Of a stretch of DNA of 64,000 nucleotides, positions 49,254-58,538 are shown one piece after another. Within the stretch, counting starts at the first letter, position 1, and every line of letters starts with the position of its first letter. The translations under genes and the position numbers were made by a program. This DNA is from REEB95 sp963810055 (lineage in GTDB: Bacteria; Pseudomonadota; Alphaproteobacteria; ATCC43930; CGMCC-115725). The DNA lies in the NCBI GenBank assembly GCA_963810055.1, contig CAWEME010000009.1, positions 1 to 64,000 of the forward strand, in the 5' to 3' direction. Below the pieces are notes generated by a model. That model was not told the origin of the DNA. It saw only the letters and a list, made by a program, of their open reading frames with translations, and made no database searches.

Positions 49254-51362
49254 ATGCCGGCCATGCGCGGAACCCCCCGGCAATTCTCCGACAAGCTCTT
49301 GGTGGCGGCGCTCGTGACCGCAATCGCCGTGCTGGTGCTGGCGCGATTGGCGGCGTCGGGCGATGTCGTCCTGACCGTCTGGGGGGACCGCGATTTGTGG
49401 CGGGCCTTGTCCGTCCCCGGGCACTGGCCGCTGTTCGGGCCGGAAAGCAATGGCGGCCTGCGCAGTCCCGGGGGCGCCTATTATCTGCTGCTGGCGGCGA
49501 TCCTGGCAGCAGGCCGAGACGTGGCGACGGTCAATCTCGGCGTCATCTTGCTGTTCGCGGCGTCCGTCCTGCTGATCGGGGTTTTCTTCGCCCGCAACGT
49601 ATCGGCGCTGGCCGGCGCCTTGGCCGCCGCCGCCCTGGCCGGTTCGGCCATCCTGGACTGGACCCTGGGGGTGTGGAATCCCGGTTTCATCCTGTTCTTC
49701 GCTACGGCGGCGACTTTGTGCGGTTATGCCTTCCTCGCCGGCGGGCGGGCGCTGCCTTTGGGCCTGGCCGCCGCCGCTTTGGCGATCGGCGCGCAGATAC
49801 ATTTGCAAATCATCGAGGTGGCGCTGGGATTGATCCTGGCCACCGTGATCTATCGCCCCCGGCTGAACTGGCGCCACGCCGTCGCCCTGTTCCTCGGAGT
49901 CGTTATTCCCTATCTGCCCAATATCGTGTCGGGCGGCGCCGGCCTGCTTCGGAATGCGGCGGCGCTGCCGGGCAGCGCGGTCGGCAATTACGTGTTCTGG
50001 GATGCCGCGCTGCTGTGGCCGAAGGCGGCGCTGTTCGGCGATCTATTCGGCGGCGCGGCGGCCACATTCGCCAACCGCGGCCCGTGGGTCTGGGGGCCGC
50101 TGCTGGCCAGCGACCTGGCGGCGCTGCTGTTGGCGGCGGGAGCTTCGCTCGCGACGGTTTGGCCGGGGCGCAAAATCTTCGGCGGCGCGCCGGTTGGTCT
50201 GTTTCCGCTCATCCTCCTGGTCACCGCCATGACCATTTTGGTTTCCGATCTGCTGCCCCGCCATCTGGTGGCGGCAACCCCCGCCGCCGCCGCCTTGGTC
50301 GGCTTGGCCGCGGAGCGGCTGGTGGCCGGACTGAACCGGCGCCGGGGAGCGGCCGCCCAGGCCGGCGCCGCGCTCCTCTGCCTCTTGTTCGCGCTGCGGC
50401 CGCTGCTGGCCGGCATCGCCGGATTTGCCCCGGTTCCCTTTCAAGTGGAATCGGCGGCGGCACAGAGCGAGATCGCCGCCACGATCAAGCCGGCTTTCTA
50501 CGCCGACCGCGACGCCTTCGAAGCCCGTGTCGCCGAGTTCCGCCTGGTCGACCGGCGCGAGTGGCTGGTGACCTCCAACGGCATCATCAACCACATGAGT
50601 TTCCTCTATCAGACCTTCCCGGCGGCGAAGGCGAGCGTGAACCGCGAGGATTGCCTGGCGGTCGTCGCCAAGACGGACGCCGCAAGCGATCCGCGCCCAG
50701 GGCTGGCTGCGTCGCCTTCCTTCGCCGGGCTCGGCGTGACGGTCGGCGAGCAGGCGGCCGAGAGCGCGCATTTCCTCTACTTTCCCTACGCCACGCGCGA
50801 CGGCAACTGCCTGAAGACCTTTCCCAACGGCTACATTCCCACCGAATTCGAGGCGGCGCACCTGGCGGCGGACGCCCCCGAAGCGGCGAAAATTTCGGAT
50901 GGCGACGCGGTGTTCGCCCTGTCCCAGCCGGACCGGCGCGATCCCATCGGCGTCGAAATCCGCCGCGAGGGTCCGGGCTATGTCGCGGTCCTGCACGGAA
51001 GTCTGCTGCGCGGCTATACCGGGCTCTATTTCCGCACCATCGTCGCCCCGGTGCTGTGCTTCGCCGGCGAAGGGCGGGTTTATCCGGTCCGCTTCGGCGC
51101 CGTCACCGTCGGATCGCCGCAGCGGGCGACGCTCGCTCCCTGGCGCTCGCCCACATTCCCGCTGCCGGACGGGCGCTACCTGGTGTGGCTGATCGGCGCC
51201 GATGGGCGGCAGCCGGTCGCGATCCGCGACCTCCTCGGCGAGCTGCCGGTTCCGTCAATGGCGGCGGCGCCGCCGCCAAGCGGCGCGGAGCAGCCGCCGG
51301 CGGAATGCCTCGGCGACGGCCAACCCGCTACTCGCGGGGGAGATGATTTTCATGTCCCATGA
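49254..51362 (+). CDS. Large integral membrane protein, probable GT39/ArnT-like glycosyltransferase
   Basis: A 702-residue protein with about ten hydrophobic helices in the first 400 residues and a soluble C-terminal domain (about 410-690). The early loop GDRDLWRALSVPGHWPLFGP and NGGLRSPGGAYYLLLA resembles the periplasmic donor/acceptor loop of PMT/ArnT-type lipid-linked glycosyltransferases, but the usual DExY motif is not evident, so the call is tentative. First gene of a + strand run with a methyltransferase (11-base overlap) and a ChbG-type deacetylase. Confidence 0.6.
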   Translation: MPAMRGTPRQFSDKLLVAALVTAIAVLVLARLAASGDVVLTVWGDRDLWRALSVPGHWPLFGPESNGGLRSPGGAYYLLLAAILAAGRDVATVNLGVILLFAASVLLIGVFFARNVSALAGALAAAALAGSAILDWTLGVWNPGFILFFATAATLCGYAFLAGGRALPLGLAAAALAIGAQIHLQIIEVALGLILATVIYRPRLNWRHAVALFLGVVIPYLPNIVSGGAGLLRNAAALPGSAVGNYVFWDAALLWPKAALFGDLFGGAAATFANRGPWVWGPLLASDLAALLLAAGASLATVWPGRKIFGGAPVGLFPLILLVTAMTILVSDLLPRHLVAATPAAAALVGLAAERLVAGLNRRRGAAAQAGAALLCLLFALRPLLAGIAGFAPVPFQVESAAAQSEIAATIKPAFYADRDAFEARVAEFRLVDRREWLVTSNGIINHMSFLYQTFPAAKASVNREDCLAVVAKTDAASDPRPGLAASPSFAGLGVTVGEQAAESAHFLYFPYATRDGNCLKTFPNGYIPTEFEAAHLAADAPEAAKISDGDAVFALSQPDRRDPIGVEIRREGPGYVAVLHGSLLRGYTGLYFRTIVAPVLCFAGEGRVYPVRFGAVTVGSPQRATLAPWRSPTFPLPDGRYLVWLIGADGRQPVAIRDLLGELPVPSMAAAPPPSGAEQPPAECLGDGQPATRGGDDFHVP

Positions 51363-52086
51363 GACAAAATCGCCGGCCGCCCCCGGCAAGGAATTCACGG
51401 CGGCGGGTTTCTGGGAAAGGAAAATCCTGCAATGGGAGGAAGGGCGCTATGGAAGTGTTTCCGGCAACCAGCCTCTCCTTGAAAAGGCGGCGAACCGGTT
51501 GAGCGGTTCGCTCCGGTTCCGCCTGTTCATAACCGGCGAATTGCTGGCGCCCTTCGTCGTAGGCAAGACCGTCCTTGAACTGGGCTGCGGTTCGGGGCTG
51601 CTCGCCGCGCGGATCATGGCGGCGGGAGCCGCGTCCTATCTGGGCGTCGATTTCGCCGGAGCGGCGATCGACAATGCGCGGCAGCTTGCGGCGGCTTCAG
51701 GGCTTTCCGGCGCGGTGCGCTTCCAGCAAGGCGCGGCCGATGGACCGGGCATCGAAGCGGCCGACATCGTATTCTCGCTCGGTCTGTTCGATTGGCTCGG
51801 CGACGAAGCGATCACCGGCATATTCGCGCGCAACCCTGAAAGCGATTTTCTGCACGCGATCTCGGAAAAGCGGCGGTCTTTGAGCCAGCTCGCGCATCGC
51901 GCTTATTGCCTGCTCGCCTACGGGTTCCGGACCAAGGGTTACGTTCCGCGCTACCTCGGCGTCGAGCATGTGGCGGGAATTTACCGGCGTTACGGCGGCA
52001 AGCCGGTCTATGTCTACCGCCACAAGAAGCTGCGCTTCGGCGCGTTGGTGACGACGCTCCCGGTGGCCGATGCGCGCCCGGTCTAA
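51352..52086 (+). CDS. Class I SAM-dependent methyltransferase
   Basis: A 244-residue protein with SAM motif VLELGCGSGLLAARI (about 78-92) and YLGVDFAGAAIDNAR. The ATG at 51352 is chosen because GGGGGAG lies nine bases upstream; another ATG at 51343 is too close to it. It overlaps the preceding membrane protein gene by 11 bases. Substrate unknown; neighbours suggest a lipid or glycan. Confidence 0.8.
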   Translation: MSHETKSPAAPGKEFTAAGFWERKILQWEEGRYGSVSGNQPLLEKAANRLSGSLRFRLFITGELLAPFVVGKTVLELGCGSGLLAARIMAAGAASYLGVDFAGAAIDNARQLAAASGLSGAVRFQQGAADGPGIEAADIVFSLGLFDWLGDEAITGIFARNPESDFLHAISEKRRSLSQLAHRAYCLLAYGFRTKGYVPRYLGVEHVAGIYRRYGGKPVYVYRHKKLRFGALVTTLPVADARPV

Positions 52087-52087
52087 C

Positions 52088-52933
52088 ATGCGCGAGCGGC
52101 GCGTGATCGTCTGCGCGGATGATTTCGGCATCGCGCCGGGAGTCGACCGCGCCATCGCCCAACTGATCGAACAAGGGCGGATAACCGCCGCGAGCTGCAT
52201 GACCGTGATGCCGTCATGGCAGGCGGACGCCAAGCTGCTCCGTCCCCTGGAGAAATCGGCCGATCTCGGCCTGCATTTCACCTTGACCGACCAGCGCCCG
52301 CTGGGCGCGATGCCGAAGACGGCGCCCGGCGGGCGCTTGCCGCCGCTGCCGTCGCTGGTCCGGGCCGCTTTGCTCCGCCGCCTCGACGCGGACGAGATCC
52401 GCGGCGAGTTCCGCCGCCAATGGGCGGCATTCGAGCGCGGCGCGGGGCGGCCGCCCGATTTCATCGACGGGCATCAGCATATTCACCAGCTTCCCGTCAT
52501 CCGCTCGGTCGTGATCGAGGAATTGACCTGTTACCGTGGAAGGCCGGTTCCGTATTTGCGGATCTGCCACGCGCCCTTGGCGGTGCTGCTGGCCCGGCGC
52601 GTTGCCGTGGGACAAGCGTTTCTTCTCGGTTTGGCCGGCGCCCGCCTCAGGGCGATGGCGGCGCGGAACCGCATTCCGGCGAATTCGGGCTTCAGCGGCG
52701 TTTACGACTTCTCCGGCCGCCGACCTTATCGCGATTTGCTGAAACGGTTTCTGATCGGCTTGGAGGACAACGGATTGCTCATGTGCCATCCCGGACTGGT
52801 CGACGCCGAATTGCGCGCCGCCGACAGTTTGACCGAGCGGCGCGAAGACGAGTTCGCCTATTTTTCGGGGGCCGATTGTCCGAAGGATTTCGCGGCAGCC
52901 GGAATCGTGCCGGCGCGCTTCAATCGCGCTTGA
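52088..52933 (+). CDS. ChbG/HpnK-family (YdjC-like) deacetylase
   Basis: A 281-residue metal-dependent carbohydrate deacetylase fold: metal Asp pair in VIVCADDFGIA, His in DLGLHFTLTD, DGHQHIHQLP, and a late MCHPG. The family removes N-acetyl groups from small sugars or hopanoid head groups. The start at ATG 52088 is one base after the preceding stop; an ATG at 52070 is possible. It overlaps the convergent glycosyltransferase gene by 14 bases. Confidence 0.88.
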   Translation: MRERRVIVCADDFGIAPGVDRAIAQLIEQGRITAASCMTVMPSWQADAKLLRPLEKSADLGLHFTLTDQRPLGAMPKTAPGGRLPPLPSLVRAALLRRLDADEIRGEFRRQWAAFERGAGRPPDFIDGHQHIHQLPVIRSVVIEELTCYRGRPVPYLRICHAPLAVLLARRVAVGQAFLLGLAGARLRAMAARNRIPANSGFSGVYDFSGRRPYRDLLKRFLIGLEDNGLLMCHPGLVDAELRAADSLTERREDEFAYFSGADCPKDFAAAGIVPARFNRA

Positions 52934-53996
52934 CGGCGCCGAGGATGAGGGAAGCGGCTTCGCGCGCCCCGTCGGCGCGCAGCGGACGCTTTGCATAAGC
53001 CGCCTGGAGCCGGGGCAGGCATCGCGCCGCGGTCAGGATCTTGTCTTCGATCTCATCCTCCTTGGCGACCATGCCGATCCCGAGATAGTCGACGACCTGG
53101 CCGTTGACCCATTGTTCGGCATGCCCCGGCACCGGCACGACGATCATGGGTTTGGCCATGCCGATCATCTCGCTGACGGCGCTGAAGCCGCCATTGACCA
53201 CCACCAGGTCGGCGGCTTGGAGAAAGGGGCGCGGGTCCCGGACCCGTCCGTGGTAGGTCACGCCCGCAATCCCGTTCCAGCCCGGCGGAGCGCTTCGCCC
53301 GAGGACGTCGATTCGCACCGGATATCCGGCGCGGGAAAGGCGGATCTCGGTGCCGAAGGCCGAGCCGCTCAGCATGATCACCGCGTTTTGCGCGCGTTCG
53401 CGGTAAGGCGTCGGCTGATAGCCTTTCCGCACGATGGCGCCGACCGCGTGGAATTTTCCGCGCGACCGCCCCAACTCCGCCAATAAGACCGGGCTGATGA
53501 CCAGGTCCGGGCGCCAGGCGTGGTAGAGATAGTCCATCAACTCCATGGCGTAGAATTGCGCGCGAATTTCCGCGGGGCGGTTTCGGAACTTGCGATACCC
53601 GCGAACCACCGCATCGGCGTTGTTGAGCGCCACCAGCGGAATTTTGCGTCGATGCATCGGCTTCGAGATATAGACCGAGTCGGTCACGACCACGTCGGGA
53701 CGAAGCGTTTCGAGCAGCCGCTCCACCCGGGCCTCGTTGCGGCGTTGAATGCCGATAAAATCGAACGAAGACGCGATAGTCGCCGCGATGCTGATCCGGC
53801 CCTGGTTCTTGCCGTAATAGAGCGACTCCAGCTCGAAGCTCCGTTCCACCTCGGGTTGACCGGCGAAATACCAGAGTCCGTTTTCCGAGGTGGCGACGAA
53901 ATTCCGCGTCCCGGCGTCTTTCAGGCATTGAATGATGGCATGGCAACGCGTCGAGTTGCCGAGACCGAGGCCGCTGATCAGGAACAGCGTTTTCAT
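52920..53996 (-). CDS. GT28-like glycosyltransferase
   Basis: A 358-residue protein starting at ATG 53994-53996 (MKTLFLISGLGLGNSTRCHA), an N-terminal nucleotide-sugar transferase pattern. The C-terminal site VVVNGGFSAVSEMIGMAKPM and VPVPGHAEQWVNGQVVDYLG is the GT28/MurG-like donor-binding region. The ATG overlaps the stop of the upstream methyltransferase (ATGA), so the two are coupled. Acceptor unknown. Confidence 0.85.
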   Translation of the reverse strand: MKTLFLISGLGLGNSTRCHAIIQCLKDAGTRNFVATSENGLWYFAGQPEVERSFELESLYYGKNQGRISIAATIASSFDFIGIQRRNEARVERLLETLRPDVVVTDSVYISKPMHRRKIPLVALNNADAVVRGYRKFRNRPAEIRAQFYAMELMDYLYHAWRPDLVISPVLLAELGRSRGKFHAVGAIVRKGYQPTPYRERAQNAVIMLSGSAFGTEIRLSRAGYPVRIDVLGRSAPPGWNGIAGVTYHGRVRDPRPFLQAADLVVVNGGFSAVSEMIGMAKPMIVVPVPGHAEQWVNGQVVDYLGIGMVAKEDEIEDKILTAARCLPRLQAAYAKRPLRADGAREAASLILGAVKRD

Positions 53997-54598
53997 GGCA
54001 GAGTCCGCGCCTCGACTACGAGCGCGAAAGGCCAGACTTTCCGGACTCGCTCGATCCGCCATCCCGCTAACCCGGCGAGGCGCCGGATATCGCTTTCCGT
54101 GAACAGCGCCGCCTCGACCCGGTGCGAGCGATGGTAGAGCCGGTAGAGGGCGCCGAAAAAACCCATGCTGGGCGCCAGGACCACCAATCGGGCCCCTGGC
54201 ATGGCGTGACGGTGCGCGTTTTGGAGGAGCGCGGCAGGATCTTCCAGGAATTCCAGAAGACCCGCCGACAGAATATGGGAAAATTTCCGGTTGAGCTCGA
54301 CCGCGCAAGCGTCGCCGGCGATCCCGGTAACGCCCTCGGCGGGCAGTTGCCGCACCATGGCGGGCGCGATGTCGACCGCAACGACGTGACGCGCGCCTCC
54401 CCTCGATATCAGACGGCTGGTGTAATAGCCGGCGCCGCATCCCAATTCGAGAATGTCGCATCCTCGTACGGGACCGAGACAATCGAAGACGGCCGCTGCT
54501 TCCCTTCGCCGCAGCCACGACCACGGCCAGGCTTCGCTGCGCGCCGCGTAGGAACGGGCTGCCGCGTCGAAATGGGCCGGCTTCGGTTCAACCCGCAA
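53993..54598 (-). CDS. Class I SAM-dependent methyltransferase
   Basis: A 201-residue protein with SAM motifs DILELGCGAGYYTSRLISRG and HVVAVDIAPAMVRQLP. The best start available is TTG at 54598 (MRVEPKPAHFDAAARSYAAR); no ATG fits. Four-base overlap with the glycosyltransferase that follows. Upstream are a 12-bp inverted repeat (54660-54704) and an FNR-type box (54705-54718). Confidence 0.82.
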   Translation of the reverse strand: MRVEPKPAHFDAAARSYAARSEAWPWSWLRRREAAAVFDCLGPVRGCDILELGCGAGYYTSRLISRGGARHVVAVDIAPAMVRQLPAEGVTGIAGDACAVELNRKFSHILSAGLLEFLEDPAALLQNAHRHAMPGARLVVLAPSMGFFGALYRLYHRSHRVEAALFTESDIRRLAGLAGWRIERVRKVWPFALVVEARTLP

Positions 54599-54659
54599 AA
54601 ATCACCCTTGCTCAATTCGTGGACCGGCACCAACGCCGGCAGCCCGGGCCCCGCCTTGT

Positions 54660-54704
54660 GGTCCGGTTGCGAAGCCGGAACCGGACCGCAGGCGCAACCG
54701 GACC
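54660..54704. repeat. 12-bp inverted repeat beside the FNR-type box
   Basis: GGTCCGGTTGCG (54660-54671) and CGCAACCGGACC (54693-54704) are perfect complements with 21 bases between them. It ends one base before the FNR-type box. No T-run follows, so an operator or leader structure of the methyltransferase gene is more likely than a terminator. Confidence 0.5.
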
Positions 54705-54718
54705 TTGATAGGGATCAA
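54705..54718. promoter_or_regulatory. FNR/FixK-type box
   Basis: TTGATAGGGATCAA is a perfect TTGAT-N4-ATCAA match, 106 bases upstream of the methyltransferase start codon and 154 bases past the kinase stop. No -10-like hexamer at 22 bases is seen on either strand. Confidence 0.55.
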
Positions 54719-54806
54719 AAAGACGCCTTTCAAGCTTCGCCCAAGCATCAAGTATCACGCCTCGGGTGGCTTGTGCAGGAGGCGGCTTCACCGGGCCGCG
54801 TCCGCA

Positions 54807-54834
54807 ATGTCTCCTTCCGGCACAAGGCGCACAT
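54807..54834. repeat. Single degenerate unit of the ATGTCCGC palindromic repeat
   Basis: A 28-base palindrome-like unit beginning ATGTCTCC and ending GGCGCACAT, with central CCGGCACAAG, matches the units of copies A and B with several changes. Confidence 0.5.
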
Positions 54835-54872
54835 TGCCCGGCCTCGCCTGCCCCGCGACAGCGGCGGCGCTT

Positions 54873-56114
<1,242 letters not shown>

Positions 56115-56292
56115 AACGGGCCGACCCCTGTCACGCGGCCGGTGAAAGTTAAGGCCTCGCCTACTAATTCTTTCTAAAGCGCGCGGGAATTCTTCGCCGA
56201 GCATGGCGAAATCGTCAAAGTCCTGAAATAAATCCGGAAAAATTCCGCGTAATGTGACGTTTCGATTTCAGATTTATTGCGGAAAGCCGCGC

Positions 56293-57435
56293 TCAGCCGG
56301 CGATGTAGTCGGCGCTTTGCATTTCATTGAGGCGGGAAACCGTGCGCTGGAATTCGAACGAGCCGTCGCCTGCGGTGTAAAGCTCCGAGGGCGGCGCCTC
56401 GGCCGATGCCACCAGCCGCCCGTGCGCCTCGTAGAGTGTGTCGATGAAGATGTTGAACCGCCGGGCGCGGTCGCGGTTCTCGGGCCCCAAACGCGGAATG
56501 TTCTCGACGATGAAGGTGCGGTAACGCTTGGCCAAGGCCAGGTAATCGGCCGGGCCGAGCGGGGCGCCGCACAGCTGCTCGAAATCGAACCAGGCGACGC
56601 CGCCCGCCGCGCGCGGCACGGTGAGGGAACGCCCGCGCAGATCGAGCTGCTGCGGCCCGGCCGAGGCGTTGCCGGTGAGATCGGCGAAGATGTGCTCGAG
56701 CGCGCGGTAGGCGTTGTTGTCGGGCGGGGTGAAATAGACCTGGCGGCCGGAAAGCCGGACCAAGCGGTAATCGCGCGGGCCCGCCAATTCGAGGACGTCG
56801 AGCCGGCGCTTGAAGAGATCGATGAAGGGCAGAAAGCGCTCGCGCTGCAAGCCCTTCTCGTAAAGCGTGTCGGGCGCGCGGTTCGAGGTCGCCACCACCA
56901 CCACGCCCTCGTCGAACAACGCCTCGAACAGGCGGCCCAGGATCATGGCGTCGGCGATGTCGCTGACGTGGAATTCGTCGAAGCACAACAGCGCCGCCTC
57001 TTGCGCGATCTCCGCCGCCACCGGCCGGATCGGATCGCCTTTCTCGGAGCGGCGCTCGTGGATGCGGTCGTGCACCTCGAGCATGAAGGCGTAGAAATGG
57101 ACGCGCCGCTTGCGCGCCATCGCCACCGAGGCGAAGAACATGTCCATCAGCATGGATTTGCCGCGGCCGACGGCGCCGTGGATGTAAAGCCCGCGGGGCG
57201 CCTCGGTCCCGAGCCGGCTCCACCAGAAGCGCGCGCCGTTGGGCTTCTTATACTGCCGGAAATCCTGCCACAGCGCCTGGAGCCTGTCCGCCGCCGCCGC
57301 TTGCGCTTCATCCTGCATCAGCGCGCACGCATCGAGCCGCGCGCGATAAAGCGCCGCGGGGCCGGCGACGAGGGCCAGGGCCTCGGGATGGTGCAGGGAG
57401 GTGCGGGGCGAATGCGGCATGGAACGCGCAGTCAT
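56293..57435 (-). CDS. zapE: Cell-division ATPase ZapE (AFG1 family)
   Basis: An AFG1-like AAA-type ATPase, 380 residues from the ATG at 57433-57435; an ATG five codons later and one eight codons earlier also fit. Walker A is GAVGRGKSMLMDMFF, Walker B LLCFDEFHVSDI, then VVATSNRAPDTLYEKGLQRE and a C-terminal RFNIFIDTLYE. It associates with the constricting Z-ring. In many Alphaproteobacteria afg1/zapE lies near mdh and sdh genes, as here near sdh. Confidence 0.92.
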   Translation of the reverse strand: MTARSMPHSPRTSLHHPEALALVAGPAALYRARLDACALMQDEAQAAAADRLQALWQDFRQYKKPNGARFWWSRLGTEAPRGLYIHGAVGRGKSMLMDMFFASVAMARKRRVHFYAFMLEVHDRIHERRSEKGDPIRPVAAEIAQEAALLCFDEFHVSDIADAMILGRLFEALFDEGVVVVATSNRAPDTLYEKGLQRERFLPFIDLFKRRLDVLELAGPRDYRLVRLSGRQVYFTPPDNNAYRALEHIFADLTGNASAGPQQLDLRGRSLTVPRAAGGVAWFDFEQLCGAPLGPADYLALAKRYRTFIVENIPRLGPENRDRARRFNIFIDTLYEAHGRLVASAEAPPSELYTAGDGSFEFQRTVSRLNEMQSADYIAG

Positions 57436-57531
57436 AGCGAATTTCGCGCCGCGACGCAAAATCGGGGGTAGACTTGGCCTGCTGGAATTTTAGGCAGGGA
57501 GAAGGTCCCGGAGAGAGCCCAGGAGAGAACG

Positions 57532-57777
57532 ATGAACGAAGAGCGCCTGAACATCGAAATCCGCAAATTCCTCAAGCTCGTCGGCGTCACCTCGCAGCGC
57601 GAGATCGAGAACGCGGTGCGCGCGGCGGACCAGGCCGGCAAGCTCAAGGGCAAGACCCGGCTCGCGGCCAAGATGACGCTGAGCCTGCCGGAGATCGGGC
57701 TTTCCCGCGTTATCGACGGCACGATCGATTTCGAGACGCCTTACGACCCTAGGTCTTCGTCACCATCAATTGCTTGA
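57532..57777 (+). CDS. DUF6494-type small protein
   Basis: An 81-residue protein with GGAGAG seven bases before the ATG. MNEERLNIEIRKFLKLVGVT then SQREIENAVRAADQAGKLKG matches a short alphaproteobacterial family of unknown function (DUF6494). Its last 29 bases overlap the convergent sdhB 3' end, so its C-terminal ten residues are constrained by both frames. Confidence 0.85.
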   Translation: MNEERLNIEIRKFLKLVGVTSQREIENAVRAADQAGKLKGKTRLAAKMTLSLPEIGLSRVIDGTIDFETPYDPRSSSPSIA

Positions 57778-58528
57778 TCTTGCCGATCGCCTTGCCCGGG
57801 TTGAGGCCCTTGGGGCAGGTGTTGGTGCAGTTCATGATGGTGTGGCAGCGGTAGACCTTGAAGGGATCGTCGAGCGGAGCCAGGCGCTCCTGCTCCTTGT
57901 CGTCGCGGCTGTCGGCGAGCCAGCGATAGGTCTGCAGCAGCGTGGCGGGGCCGAGATACTTGTCGGGGTTCCACCAAAAGCTCGGACAAGAGGTGGAACA
58001 GCAGAAACAGAGAATGCACTCCCACAGGCCGTCGAGCTTGGCGCGCTCCTCGATCGATTGCAGCCGCTCGCTATCCTTGGGCGGCGGCTGGTCGTTCTGG
58101 AGCCAGGGCTTGGTCTCGCCGTATTGCTTGTAGGCGTCGTTCAAATCCGGCACCAGGTCCTTGACCACCTTCCGATGCGGCAGCGGATAGATCACGACGC
58201 CGTCCGGCACGTCCTCGATGTATTTGAGGCAGGCGAGCGTGTTGGTGCCGCCGATGTTCATGGCGCAGGAGCCGCAGATGCCCTCGCGGCAGGAACGGCG
58301 GAAGGTGAACGTGCTGTCGATCTCGTTCTTGATCTTGATCAGCGCGTCCAGAACCATCGGCCCGCATTTATCGAGATCGATGGCGTAGCTGTCGAGCCGC
58401 GGATTCTGGCCGCCTTCGGGGTCCCAGCGGTAAATGCGGAAGGTCTTGACGCGCTTGGCGCCCGCGGGGGCCGGAAAGACCTTGCCGGGCCCGATCTTGG
58501 AATTGGCGGGAAGGGCGAATTCGACCAT
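57749..58528 (-). CDS. sdhB: Succinate dehydrogenase iron-sulfur subunit
   Basis: A 259-residue subunit carrying the 2Fe-2S cluster (SCREGICGSCAMNIGGTNTL, then AC), the 4Fe-4S ligands in CILCFCCSTSCPSFWW and the 3Fe-4S ligands in CHTIMNCTNTCPKGLNP. Transfers electrons from SdhA to quinone. Ten bases after sdhA in sdhCDAB. Confidence 0.98.
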   Translation of the reverse strand: MVEFALPANSKIGPGKVFPAPAGAKRVKTFRIYRWDPEGGQNPRLDSYAIDLDKCGPMVLDALIKIKNEIDSTFTFRRSCREGICGSCAMNIGGTNTLACLKYIEDVPDGVVIYPLPHRKVVKDLVPDLNDAYKQYGETKPWLQNDQPPPKDSERLQSIEERAKLDGLWECILCFCCSTSCPSFWWNPDKYLGPATLLQTYRWLADSRDDKEQERLAPLDDPFKVYRCHTIMNCTNTCPKGLNPGKAIGKIKQLMVTKT

Positions 58529-58538
58529 ACGCGGCTCC

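Noticed and set aside
48953..51346. 797-codon + strand frame overlapping the large membrane protein gene
   Set aside because: Out-of-frame shadow with arginine/glycine-rich composition and no hydrophobic segments, while the 49254-51362 frame is a credible membrane protein.
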